Assembly: GCA_012064385.1 (NCBI GenBank) | Contig: QRDG01000030.1 | Coordinates: 41,954-105,953 of the forward strand | Length of the DNA: 64,000 nt | Source: Puccinellia tenuiflora | Lineage: Eukaryota > Streptophyta > Magnoliopsida > Poales > Poaceae | Direction of reading: 5' to 3' | Shown here: positions 1 through 10,800 of the stretch, in pieces | Layout of the letters: the number at the start of each line of letters is the position of its first letter | How positions within the stretch are numbered: position 1 is the stretch's first letter | Translations under genes and position numbers: made by a program | Notes under the pieces: generated by a model | Database searches by the model: none | What the model was told of the DNA's origin: nothing | What the model saw: the letters and a program-made list of their open reading frames with translations, nothing else

Positions 1-860
1 AGTAACCCCGACCAGTTCCATGTTGTGGTTCACGCACCTCACCGGGAGGTCTCTCGACGAAAACTCTTAAATCTCTAAAATCAACCTCTCTCCATGAGGA
101 TCCTGTGTAACTTACCCTAGGAGTTTTCCCGTATGGCCTTTCTCTATCTTAAAGTACGACCTTCGCTTGAGGATCGATTGAAGGCTATTCCGAAGCCGGA
201 GTGTGATATCTAGAACCTCACGGAGAATCTTACGACGGAGTTACTAAATGTCCCTCGGTCAATCCTCCTACTCCATCTATCTCGTGGCAATAGCTCGTTT
301 ATGAGGTTTTACCTCTCTATCTAAATGTGGATCAATGTCATATCTATCCTTCCTAGGTGAACCCCAAGTTTTTCCCAATCACACGAACAGTGTGTCAATT
401 CATCAGTCCCGTTAGGGCCGTGCTTCCAACCTTATGGAAATGTTTTGTATGTCACAAGCGTGGAGTCCAAAAGGTGTCCTTTCTCCTTTCAGTGCTTCAA
501 TTCTCTACGGTCTACGCATCGGGGTGGTTTGAAGTATTGTCATGGTCCTGAACAAAGTGATCGGTTGTCCTATCCTCGGCTCGACCTTTGTTGGTCAAGT
601 TGTTCCTGATTTTCCTCAAGGGCTTATGGTTTTGGGCAAAGTTCATATTACCAACCCTTGGAGAAAACTTGCCTAATACCTTGAGTTATCTTCTGTTCCT
701 TCCGCCCCATCGGCATGTCATGCTTCTTAGCTCCAAGTTATGCACCGAGGAAAATCATCGTGGGATCGAGAAGATCGTTGAAGTAAAGGTTGCCATGTTT
801 CCCTCATCTCTACTTCTACTCTAGAATCTCGGGACGAGATTCCTGTAAGGGGGGTAGAAT
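1..860 (+). mobile_element. Degenerate 3' internal region of a Ty3/gypsy-type LTR retrotransposon
   Basis: This stretch runs directly into a purine-rich tract (847-860) that abuts a TGTAAC LTR start at 861, so it should be the internal 3' end of a plus-strand element whose body lies off the left edge. The last 30 bases before the LTR resemble the end of grass gypsy polyproteins (a short SRDEI-like reading). No long open frame survives and no reverse transcriptase or integrase motif is visible. The family assignment rests on the purine tract and LTR structure, not on domains. Confidence 0.6.
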
Positions 861-3800
861 TGTAACAGCCCCAGTTTGGTACCCTAAAATATGGGCCAAA
901 TTTTCACTTTTCTTGTCATTGCATCATGGCATACATTTTAAATTGGTAAGTTAATAAAGCAACAATTGGAAAACAATAAAAAGGGAAGCAAATCCTTCCC
1001 AAAAAAAATTCAAACTAAAGGCAATTGTTCAAATTGGTGAAACCAAATTATTCTTGAATTTCCAAATTGTCCAGGAAGTTCCAATCATCCAATTATAATT
1101 ATTTGGTAAAGGCAAATTATTAACAAGCAAGGAAATAAATTTGAGAATTCAAAATTGGTTAAATTCTAATTCTATTTTAGAAACCAAGTTCAGCTTTCCA
1201 AAAATTCAACATAAAATCATGGGGAGCTTCATTACTATATTGGGAGCCTCCATGATTAATTTCATTATTTTGGAAATGTTTAAGTGCTCCAAATAAATGC
1301 ATTTTTGCAATTATCAAAAATGACCATATTAAAACCTATGAACAAATGTGGGTCAAAACATTTTATTTTGGGGCACCAATTTTTGTGGGGGTTATAAAGG
1401 TCAAGGGGATGCCACTTGAATTTTTGCAGAATTTATAAAATTGTTTAAGTGCCCTATTTAAATCCCTAAAAGTGCTTCTGGTTTTTAATTGAAAAGAAAA
1501 ATCCAAAAGATGAAAATCTGATGAGTGGGGCCCTCCTGTTAGCCTCCCCTCTCCATCTCCTTCCTCACTGTGCAGCGATGGCACTGGTGCCATGCCCCGG
1601 CACCCCTGCCGCCGTGCCCCACTTCGAGGCCCCCCTCTCGGTGGTCAAGGACGCGAACGAGGTCGCCCACCTGCTCCCCCACGCCCACCTGCTCCCTCCC
1701 CACTCTCTCTCTTCCCCTCCTCTGCTCGCCTCGTCGCCGAGCTCGAGCTCGTGCCCGTCGCCGCAGCGCCGCCGCTACGAGCTACCCCGGTCGAATCGAA
1801 GTGCACCGTCTCCTCCGCCGCGGCGTCCTCTACCTCCTCCACCGAAGTACGTTAGCTGGGAGGCCCGGAATCGAGCTCGACTTCCCGGGGTCCCTCCGCC
1901 ACTCGCCACACTCGCCCTCGGCAAATTCCGGACGCCGTGGTCGACCCCGACCGCTCCGAGCCCCCCCCCCCCCCCACACGTCACGGGTAAGCCCCGCCTC
2001 CGTTCTGGCCTTTTCCCGCGCCCCCTCTCCCTCTGTACCGCCGCGTCGATGTCCGTCGCCGTCGCCGGCGCCGTCGCCGCGCGCCGTCCTGGCACCGGAC
2101 CGGATATTTTCAGACACCGGAATATCCGGTCCGTGGCAAATTCGGCTAAGGACCAGAACTCGATGGTAGTGGTAGTCACCGGATATTTCCAGGAACCGGA
2201 ATATCCGGTATGAGGCGAAATTCTGCTAAGGACCATAACTCGGAGCTACTGGAAGTCATCGGATATTTCAACAGGGCACCGGAATATCCGGGTCACTAAG
2301 TTTTCTTTTAAAGTAAAATAAAATAAATGATAGCTATGTAAATATTGTTTCAATATAGCAAGTGTTATATCAAATTGTTCAGAAAAATATTTCGTATCTG
2401 TTGGTAACATTGCCATGCACTTTTGAATAAAATAATTTGCCTTAATTAGGTAATATTCCAATGGCATAAATAATACCTAAATTTGGGAAAAATCATAACT
2501 TGAGAAATAATTAACCAAAAATGGCGAATAAAATATGAAAGTGATCAGCATCTTGAATGATATCAAACCATGCTAATATCACATCATGATCACAAATATT
2601 TATTTGATGTTATTCTTTAAATGATTAAAAGAATTAAATTCAAATAATCATTTAATTCGATATTTATTCATCGAAACTCGAAAAATTTCAAATAAGGTAC
2701 CAAAATGATCGGAAGAACAAAACCTACTTAATAATGTCATGTTCATGCATATTTAAGCCATTTCTTTTGTAATGAAATAAATTATAAATAATGTGGTCAC
2801 TAAGAAAAATATGGGGTTGTTTCCAAATAATTGCACTAATTATTTGGAACTCCATTTAATTTGTTAGATAAATTAAATGATGATATCTTTGCATAAACTT
2901 GTCATGACATCATGTAATTGAGCATTGCACCTTGTCTTCGTGTGATTTATTTGTTCTTCTATATTTGCTTGGGTATCGATAGATTCCGGAGTGGAGGTTA
3001 ACCTCATCTACCCCGACGAGCAGTACTACAACGCCCCGGCAGCAAGGCAAGATATAAACTAACCTTCTTGGCATCTAGCATCCTATTGTTTCATAAACTT
3101 ATTTTATCCACCATAATATTTCATTCGATTCTATGTCAATATTAGAGTATCCTATGAATGCATGTTTCCCCTCGAACCAATCACATGCTTCCCCTCCTAT
3201 GAACCATAGGTTTGATGTGTTGGCCGGAGACAAGGATATAATTGTTATGTTTTAAATGCTTAGCTATGCTTAGCCATGCTTAGTCGAATGCTAGTTATGT
3301 CCGTTGTTTAATTTCCATAATTATGATATTGATGGAAGGTTTCGGACATGGTGGTTACTAGTGATGCTTAATTAAAATGCTAAGAAGGCTTGGATGAGTT
3401 GCCATCGGGGATGGTGTTTTGTCTCATTCTTGCCCCTAGGTGCGAGTTCTTTACCTCTTGAACCAAGACGATCGTGCTTCCAACGGTGGGGACATATGGA
3501 ATCCCCTTTAACTAAATAACTTGTGCGGGCGTATCCAAGGGTCCTCTAGTTTGCTATTTCCATTTGCGTGTGGGTGTGTGAGTGGAAAAAGGAATGATGA
3601 GGATGATGGTGTTTAGGACGTGGCGATGGGGGCAGGGGCTGAAATAGGCTGGGTAAACTTGCCCTGTCGCCACAGATGACTCTTGGATAGTCTCACGTGA
3701 GGTAAAGGTTTAACCGCGCCCACTCGCCGGCCTTCCCCGGAAGAGGGCCAATCAGGTGAGCCGGATGGTACCGGTGGGTAAATTAGTACACCCCTGCAGG

Positions 3801-4599
3801 GTAAATCTTTTCGAAAAGCCGTGTCCGCGGTTATGGACGACTTGGGAATAGACAATAAGATCATAGAGAACCTGAACATTTTAATTAATTTGGCAGCTAG
3901 AGGTTGCATAATCAACGTGTGGAAAAGGTTCATTTCCTCGAGGGTGATTCGAGGGGGTGCCTTGGTGGAGATGAGTTGGTGTTGGTTACAAATGGTTCGA
4001 TGAGAACCAAAGATGAAAGTTCACTCCGTCATCATTGGGCCTATATCGCCCTACTAAATGTGCGAGTACATCGTACTCAGTCTCTCTTTGCTGCTTTTTA
4101 TAATTTGTTTCAGAGGAGGACGACACCGAGCACACAGGTGGTTTCTTCTTGGACATCGACGAGTAGTTCGGGGTTCCTAGGTGGCAGCTTGGGACCGTGG
4201 AACAAGCTGGCTGGGATTGCTTATCTGTAGGCCTCTTAGGCCATATTTTGGATCTTGTTGTACTAGACAACACTACTTCGCTTCTGCATCGTGAATTGTT
4301 GGGTCTCTGACCTTTTGTGTGTAATATTTGTATCTTTCTCATATATGAGTTGCTATATGAATCTTTGTGTCGTAGAGTCTGTGATGTGCCAGTTGTTCCA
4401 CAAGTCTTGATCTCTCTACTATACATGATAGCTATGTCTGAGCTTATGGCATGATCGAAGTGTTGCGTGTTGATGATCCATTCCGAGCACGCCTGCCAAA
4501 GGTTTTGGCCTGGGATTGGTAAACCCAGTAACCTTCGATTGTGTAGCATGACCGATTGCACAAAGCTTCATTGTATAGTTCTGGGGTCGGGGCGTTACA
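861..4599 (+). mobile_element. 3' LTR (3.74 kb) of a gypsy-type element
   Basis: The LTR starts TGTAACAGCCCC and ends GGGGCGTTACA, giving matching TGTAAC/GTTACA ends. Both boundaries are confirmed by a second copy in opposite orientation at 22211-26029, which has the same ends and a target duplication. Inside are an AT-rich head, a GC-rich proline/serine-coding-like segment (about 1530-2090), a block of CCGG palindromic modules (2095-2305), a long AT-rich part and a GC-rich tail. Large ORFs in the GC-rich part are frame-overlapping composition artefacts. The length is unusual for plant gypsy LTRs. I cannot name the family with confidence. Confidence 0.88.
2095..2305 (+). repeat. Three tandem CCGG-palindrome modules inside the LTR
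   Basis: Three diverged units of about 80-90 bp each carry a pair of near-palindromes of the type CCGGATATTT...ACCGGAATATCCGG. The first two units are followed by a GGCAAATTCGGCTAAGGACC-like tail. The block sits at the switch from the GC-rich to the AT-rich part of the LTR. Confidence 0.8.
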
Positions 4600-4838
4600 G
4601 TAAGGCAATGAAAGGACATTCAGTGGCGATTCCTATGATTAGGGACCAAGCAAGTTCCTGCTGGTTTGACACAGCTAGGTGCAATTTAGAATGTTGTATT
4701 CTTCATATATCTTTGTTCACACATTTTACACCATGGTTTCAGTTTGTAATTGAGCAAGTTAGAACTGTTCTTCATTAATGCATGTAAATATATGAATTAT
4801 AAAGTTCATGTACTTATGTTTAAGAGCGTGTAGAAAAA

Positions 4839-5283
4839 CAAATTGGAGAATTGTGCAATTATCTGCCTGAAAAGTGCCTCCAATTGCAAATTGAGGCACT
4901 ATTGAAAAGTGCCTCCAATTACAAATGGTGGCACTTTTGAAAAGTGCCTCCAATTATAAATGGAGGCACTACTGAAAAGTGCCTCCAATTGCAAATGGAG
5001 GCACTATTGAAAAGTGCCTCCATTTGTAAATGGAGGCACTATCTAATAGTGCCTCAAATTGCAATTGGTGGTACTAATGAAAGTGTTGGCAACTACAAAT
5101 GGAGGCACTATTCAAACTGATGGCAATTACAAATTGAGGCACTATCCAAAAGTGCCTCAAAATACAATTCCCTACACGATCAAATCCAACACATTGAAAA
5201 GTGCCTCCAAAACTATTTAGAGGCACTTTTAGAAGAATTTGAGGCACTTTCAACCGCCTCTAATTTTAGGATGTGATGTAGTG
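4839..5283. mobile_element. CACTA (En/Spm) subterminal repeats and right terminus
   Basis: About ten copies, in both orientations, of a GTGCCTCCAATT / AATGGAGGCAC motif alternate at roughly 30-bp spacing and stop at a terminal ...GGATGTGATGTAGTG. Read from the right this is CACTACATCACATCC, the typical start of a CACTA terminal inverted repeat. The dense two-orientation subterminal repeats are the transposase-binding arrays of this superfamily. No matching left CACTAC end is visible to the left, so the rest of the element is lost, off-window, or separated by the gypsy insertion. The 240 bp between the LTR and this array (4600-4838) shows nothing recognisable. Confidence 0.75.
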
Positions 5284-6180
5284 ACATGGCCTGGGGTTGG
5301 TGTGGTTGTCTTATTATTACTCTTCCTCTACAGCCTTACTTTCAGATAAAGAATTGCAAGCCTGTTGTGCTTTGTTTAAATTAAACAAGCTTGTAATATT
5401 CAACCAAGCTTTCAAATGATTTATCTGTAAAAATTGATATTATAACGTACCTCATATGACAACGCCTGATAGCACACAACAAGAAGAAGGTGGTTCTGTT
5501 TCATCATAGTGTGGACGGCATACTGACCACGGGTCTTTAACAGGTAAATCTCATCTTATCTTTTTGGTGCTATCCCTTTTGTGTTTTGCCAAGTCATCCC
5601 GACTCCCAAGCACATGTTTTTGTCTTGCTGCAAGTTTGGTTATATAAATACATGTAGAAGAGATAATTCTGGGTCAAATAGACAGCCTAGTTCCTATATG
5701 TTAATATAATTTTGAATGTGTGTTTGCTGGATTCTAATTCCCGCAGTTTTGCTTGTGATGTGCATAGAGTGAGTGAATGAGTACTTTATCAACTACTTCA
5801 GCCAAGCAATGATGAGATTGCACTGATCAATTAAGTAAGTGCATGTAACTTGGGGTCTGATCAGATGATAAACCTAGGGTTGTCCTAAAAATACCAATAG
5901 TTCAGTTCAATATGTTCACTTTAAATGGATGTTTGAAATTCATCTGTTTTGTTTGACCTAATGATATATGCTAGGGGGTTATGTTATATAGTGTAATAGC
6001 TCTAATGGCAAAAGCAATCAGTACATGCATTGTCCCTTATAAATATATGCATTGTTCCTGTTGCTCGCATATTGACTGCTTTCAATATGTATCAGGATTC
6101 CTCAGTTTGCCCCCACTAAGGGTGTCTTCCTGATGCTAAGAGAGGTCGCTGCTGCCAAATTTTGGTGCCTTATTATGCAG
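5284..6180. other. Unassigned AT-rich sequence left of the HSP60 exon
   Basis: No open frame of note. The stretch just before 6181 behaves as intron sequence leading to a TTATTATGCAG acceptor. A short segment near 5481-5545 has a coding-like look but I could not assign it to a family. Confidence 0.4.
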
Positions 6181-6283
6181 GAACTACGCTGCCAGGATCA
6201 GGTTCGGCATTGACGCCAAGGCCTTGATGCTGAGGGGTGTTGAGAAGTTGGCTGATGCCGTAAAAGTGATGATTGGCCCTAAG
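6181..6283 (+). pseudogene. Isolated exon of mitochondrial chaperonin CPN60/HSP60
   Basis: The 103-bp segment translates (frame offset 1) to NYAARIRFGIDAKALMLRGV followed by EKLADAVKVMIGPK. This matches the conserved N-terminal part of plant mitochondrial CPN60 (family: NYAAKDI.FG.EAR.LMLRGVE.LADAVKVTMGPK). It is bounded exactly by an acceptor (TTATGCAG before 6181) and a donor (AAG then GTAGG from 6284), as in plant HSP60 genes, where an exon ends at the conserved GPK. The neighbouring exons (transit peptide upstream, GRNVVIEQ downstream) are not found nearby. Several conserved residues are changed (AKD to ARI, VTMGPKG to VMIGPKV), suggesting an inactive, possibly transposon-carried fragment. 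Confidence 0.72.
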
Positions 6284-6956
6284 GTAGGACCACAATCTTT
6301 GTGTATGTCCACCCGCTTCTTCGATGGCCTGAGTTTTTGGTTGCCGAAGAGATGTAAGGTTATGACTGGTGCACCATATCGCTGTCACATGTATGAATTA
6401 TACTAGTACTATAAAGAGTTACCAGCAGCACCATGACAACAATTCAAACATTATAGAAGTTCAGTGTTCATTATATGTACATCAGGTAAGTGTGGCATGG
6501 CTAAAAAAATATTAATGTCACGGTTTGAGGCACCCTTCTTTTTGTTATGGTTTAAGAAATAGGGTAAGAACGTAATTTGGCTTCAAAGTGTAGATTATAG
6601 ATATATATTTGTTGGATTCAAACATAATTTGGCTTCAGAATGTACATCTGAATGTCACGTCTCAAGTGACATGAGTCATGGTTAATTCGAATATAAACAT
6701 TTCATGTGCAGGGATCTCGGCTTTAGAGTCTGGAGTCCGAGCACGCAGGAGGAGATGGCCGGAGGCGCGGAGCAGCGAGAAGGCCGACGGCGTTTCAGCG
6801 AGTAGGCCGGCTGGCCGGCAGCAGAGCAGCGAGAAGGTTGGCAGGTTGAGCATGTAGTTGTTAGATTTTGTATTATAGGGCACCTTGCTAATGTATGGGA
6901 CGGTTTGTTTTTTTAATCTGAAAATAAATAGAGCTCGGTTAATGTATGTGCCCGGG
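6284..6956. other. Non-coding stretch between HSP60 exon and CACTA-like repeats
   Basis: The first part is a plausible remnant of the HSP60 intron. A short GC-rich segment (6715-6860) has internal duplication around GAGCAGCGAGAAGG, seen twice. No recognisable gene. Confidence 0.35.
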
Positions 6957-7190
6957 GGACGGATTTTTTTTAAAACTTGAAAAGACATAGCGCTGGCGCA
7001 CGGGATTTGGGTGCGCTGGCGCTAAGTGCATTACCCCCGGCGCGCGGGATTTGGGGTGCGCCGGCGGTAACTCCAGTACCCCTGGCGCACAGGGCGCGTC
7101 GGCAGTAACGAGTTACTACCGGCGTGAGCATCGTCGGCGCAGCCCCTTGTGCTGGCGGTAGCCCAATTTGGTGCGCCGGCGGTAGAATTT
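6957..7190. repeat. GC-rich subterminal repeat array, CACTA-type
   Basis: Repeated units of GGCGCACGGGATTTGGGTGCGCTGGCG type and their inverse (GGTGCGCCGGCGGTAG) recur at about 30-45 bp. The same two-orientation GGTGCGCC motif is the hallmark of several Triticeae CACTA families and appears again at 51120-54090. No CACTAC terminus could be placed next to it. Confidence 0.6.
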
Positions 7191-7474
7191 TTCCTATTAA
7201 TTAAAGGAGCCCTTTTCCTCTACCATTGCACCAACGTCGCCCACTGACCTCCTCTTCCTCTCTACTTGCCACCCACACCCCGATCTTGCCATGGCTCATC
7301 GTGGTGGCTGCTCCACTCCCGGTCGCGGCGGCAGCTCCAACCGCCGCCACCGCATCACCTATCTTTGGTTTCTTGAGTCGAGCAAGGGTGGAGGAGACGA
7401 CGGTTCACGTTCGAGCAGGATCCCTCGGTGCTCGAGCAGGACTCCTCTGAGCTCGAGCAGGGGCAAGGGCAGCT

Positions 7475-7813
7475 ATGCCGTTTGTCGGGTCAGCTCCCGA
7501 TACCATTCCCTTCATCGATCTTGAGTCCGATGAGGAGGAGCAAGTGGTTGATCCAGGTCTGGCATGGGCTAGGGCCGACTATCAAGCCACAGAGAAGGCT
7601 AGACATTCCGCTAAGCAACAACAGCTCACGGAGACTCTGGTCGCTTCTACGGTCGAAGCAGAGCAGGCAAGAGCCGCGGAGCAAGCCATAGCCACGCAGT
7701 ACGAGGACGACCTACGGAAGGCTCTGAACAACTCGGTGGCAAACCACGAGGGAAAGGGCAAGGGCAAAGGCAAGGATCCACTGGAGGTTTCCGACGATGA
7801 CGATGAGTGGTAG
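7475..7813 (+). CDS. Small acidic/lysine-rich ORF linked to the CACTA-like repeats
   Basis: A 112-residue ORF starts at ATG 7475 (MPFVGSAPDTIPFIDLESDE) and ends with TAG at 7811. The N-terminal third is acidic, the middle is an alanine/glutamine/glutamate-rich predicted helix (VEAEQARAAEQAIATQYEDD), followed by a GKGKGKGK stretch and an acidic DDDDEW tail. It starts about 280 bp inside the GGTGCGCC repeat block, after a pyrimidine-rich leader with overlapping open frames from 7291. It is probably an element-encoded ORF or captured fragment. I recognise no domain. The downstream flank is cut by the Athila insertion at 7979. Confidence 0.4.
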   Translation: MPFVGSAPDTIPFIDLESDEEEQVVDPGLAWARADYQATEKARHSAKQQQLTETLVASTVEAEQARAAEQAIATQYEDDLRKALNNSVANHEGKGKGKGKDPLEVSDDDDEW

Positions 7814-8462
7814 TTCTTGTTAGTTCTAGGGTTCTATGTAAAAGGGCACTCTATGTATAATTATGTTGAAAAACATGGGGAATTTTCCTTCTAAGTGTGG
7901 TAGTATGAAGCAAATATCATGAACTTGCAGTACATTATTTTCAATTTTGGCCGAAACCCCCCATTTTTTGGGAAGTAGTGATACGTCTCCGACGTATCTA
8001 TAATTTTTGATGTTCCATGCTTGATTATATATCAATGCCACATGTTTTTATAATGTTTTTATATCATTTTGTCATGATTTATGGAACTAACCTATTAACA
8101 AGATGCCCAGTGCCAGTTCCTCTTTTCTACTATCTTTTTCTTTCAGAAAAGTTGTTCGGGGAAGTTTCTCGGAATCAGCTGCAAATGTACATGAATTATT
8201 TCCAAGCAGAAACAAGTCCAGATCCAGAAGGTCGCCTGTAGGGGGGGTCCATAGAGACCAGATGCGCCCAGGCGCGTCCCACACCTTGGCCGTACCTGGG
8301 CCCCACCTGGTGCCCTCCGGCGTCGTCTCGAGTTGCCCATTCGCCTATAAATTCGTCTTCGACCCGAAAACCCTAGGTACCCGATCAAATTTTTCCAGAA
8401 GACATCCGAGGCCGCCACCATCGCCAACCCTAGTTCGGGAGGGTTCTGCAGCTCTTCCCGGC

Positions 8463-10715
8463 TGAAAGAGCATGGTTGCCCCATGTGTGGTTTTGGTAAT
8501 TAATGACAATCTCTATGGACTAATGTTTGTATTGAGCTATTCTTGTAGGTGTGTCCATAAGCATTACTTGATCTCCATATGTTGGAGTCAAGGCTAAGGT
8601 AAGAATACCATATGTTGATCAAGCCTAAGTGCAAGTTGATCAACACTCAAGGTATTTCTCCATCAGCATGAATGAAGTGAAGGATCCTATGTGACTCGTG
8701 GAGGATAGCGTCATGGTGATCGTCATCAAGATAAAGTCCAAGTGAAGATATGTTGAAGAGTGCCTCTCCCATATTGGTGTATGGGGGAGCAATTTGTGAG
8801 TCTTAATCGAGCGGAGCGCAATCAAGAAAGGTGGTCCATCTTGAGAAGACAAAGATCTTCATCATCTAGCTCAAGTGGATTATGCACAAGGCAAACATAT
8901 GATCTTGATAGGTTTTCTATTTTACCGGTCTCGTGATGTTAGTTGAGAGACCGGGTTATAGGATAGATAGTCGTACTATCAAGAGGGGCTCTCGACCAAG
9001 TATCTTGATCGTATCATTCATGGAGAGCTCAAATCTTTGCCTCCTTGCAATCATCTTTATTGGTTCTTATTTAGCACTTATCGTGGTGTGTCCTTGGTGC
9101 TTGTCGTACTCGTCATGACAAGGCCAAGTTCACCGAAAACGGATTTTGTATGTGTCCTCTATTGCGTTTTTGGTTTTGGAGGTTTATCGGTTCGTATTTT
9201 ATCGAGAGGTTTTACCTTTCCCCATTTGGTTTTAACCTCCTCTATTGGACTATGATGTTTATCTATATATTCTTGTAGAGCTCATCATTACGATTCTAAC
9301 GAGCCCAAGATCATCGAAAACGGAGTCCGGATGCGAAAGATATGCCTGTTTTCGTTTTGCACTTTCTGTAGTTTTTCTATAGGGCGGAAGTTCCGGCCCC
9401 GAAAGTTCCGGCCCATATTTTCATCTGAGCTTTTTGGCTAAGTCCTTTCGGCGTTTCTCTCTGGAGGGGTTCCGGATTTTTGCCCCGGAAATTTCCGGGG
9501 GGGGGCGGAAATTCCGGTCCTTGGTCCGGAATATCCGGTCTAGGAAAAATTTGGCTAAGTCTTTTTGCGTTTTTCTCTCTGGAGGGGGTCCGGAAATTCG
9601 CCCCGGAAGTTTCCCCGGAAATTTCCGGGGACCGGAATTTCCGGCCCTTAACCCCGGAATTTCCGGCCTCCCGTGGCTGTAACGGTCAGATTTTGGGGGA
9701 GGCTATAAATAACCTCCTTCTTCCCCAAGAGGAGGCTGCCCACTTTTTCTCTCTCTCCCCCATTGTTTGACCTCGAAAAAGTTTGGGTTTCTCTAAATCC
9801 CTCCAATGATTCTTGCCCATCTTTAGGGATTCAAGAGAGGAGATCTATATCTACGTTTCCACCGAACAATCTCTACTCTAAGTGAGGGGAACCTAGTGGA
9901 TCTAGTTCTTGGAGTTCTTTTCTGGTTCTCCTCCTTGGTATTCCTCTTAAATCCCTCCATAGCATTAGTTGCTTTGGTTGGATTTCGGAGTGAAGGACTT
10001 GACCACCTTGTGTGGACTTGCCTTTCGTATTAGTTGCATCGGGTTGTGCTCTCCACGAAGATTCGTGGGATTGAAGTTCGAAAAGCTTGTTACTCTTGGG
10101 TGCATTGTGTTCCCAAGAGCTTGTGCCTCTTGGGTGCATTATGTACGCTAGACAGTTGGTGGTGCCGCGAAGACTTTGAGTTGTGAAGCTTCGGGCAAGG
10201 TTTGGGAGCCCCCGATTGAGTTGTGGGTGTGTGCCCCCCGATCATTGTAAAGGCTCCGGATTCCGCCTTAAAGGTTTCCGATAGTGTAAGGTGAACCTAA
10301 CCCTTGGGGTGAGATTCATCGGAGAATAGTGTGAGACCTTTTGTGGCGTCTTGAGTAGGCCTTTTGTGGCGAGCTCACATCCCTCCAATGAGCCGTACTC
10401 CCTTAACAAGGAGGAACTCGGGAATACATCCTCGTCTCCGCGTGCCTCGGTTATTTCTATACCCGAGATCTTTACTTATGCAATTTACATTGTGATAGCC
10501 TTTGTGCTTGATGTCATATATATTGCTATCACCTTATTGTTATATTGCTTAGCATAAATTGTTGGTGCACATAGGTGAGCTTAGTTTATTTAGGTTGTTG
10601 GCTTGTTAATTTAAACACCTAGTTTTATTCCGCAATTATCAAGCCCTAAACCGGAAAAGTTTTAATCGCCTATTCACACCCCCCCCCCCTCTAGGCGACA
10701 TCGTTTGTTCTTTCA
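8463..10715 (+). mobile_element. Solo LTR (2253 bp), TGAAAG...CTTTCA family, probably copia/SIRE-like
   Basis: It starts TGAAAGAGCATGG and ends ...CTAGGCGACATCGTTTGTTCTTTCA in consecutive short blocks, with the 5-bp duplication CCGGC on both sides (8458-8462 and 10716-10720). The uninterrupted target is seen in the 3' Athila LTR near 17797. The end type (a run of C, then CTCTAGG, then TTTCA) is what I know from copia LTRs that abut a TGGTATCAGAGC primer site; superfamily is therefore an inference. It contains two diverged CCGGAAATTTCCGG-rich modules (9375-9680) and a TATA box (CTATAAAT, 9703-9710). A second member of the family lies at 52319-53901. Confidence 0.88.
9375..9680 (+). repeat. CCGGAAATTTCCGG palindrome modules in solo LTR
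   Basis: Two units of about 130-140 bp contain perfect or near-perfect palindromes such as CCGGAAATTTCCGG and CCGGAATATCCGG. Between them sits AAATTTGGCTAAGTC and a CTCTCTGGAGGGG segment. They lie immediately upstream of the TATA box of this LTR. Confidence 0.8.
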
Positions 10716-10800
10716 CCGGCACCCTGCTGGAGAGGGTAATCGTCACCGGAGGCATCTACACCACCATGCCTGCCTCCGGAGTGATGCGTGAGTAGTCCAC

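Noticed and set aside
1521..2236. Several overlapping 60-230 codon ORFs in both strands of the LTR's GC-rich part
   Set aside because: All frames are open because of GC-rich, proline/arginine-rich composition; no domain is seen, and the sister LTR lacks the same frames.
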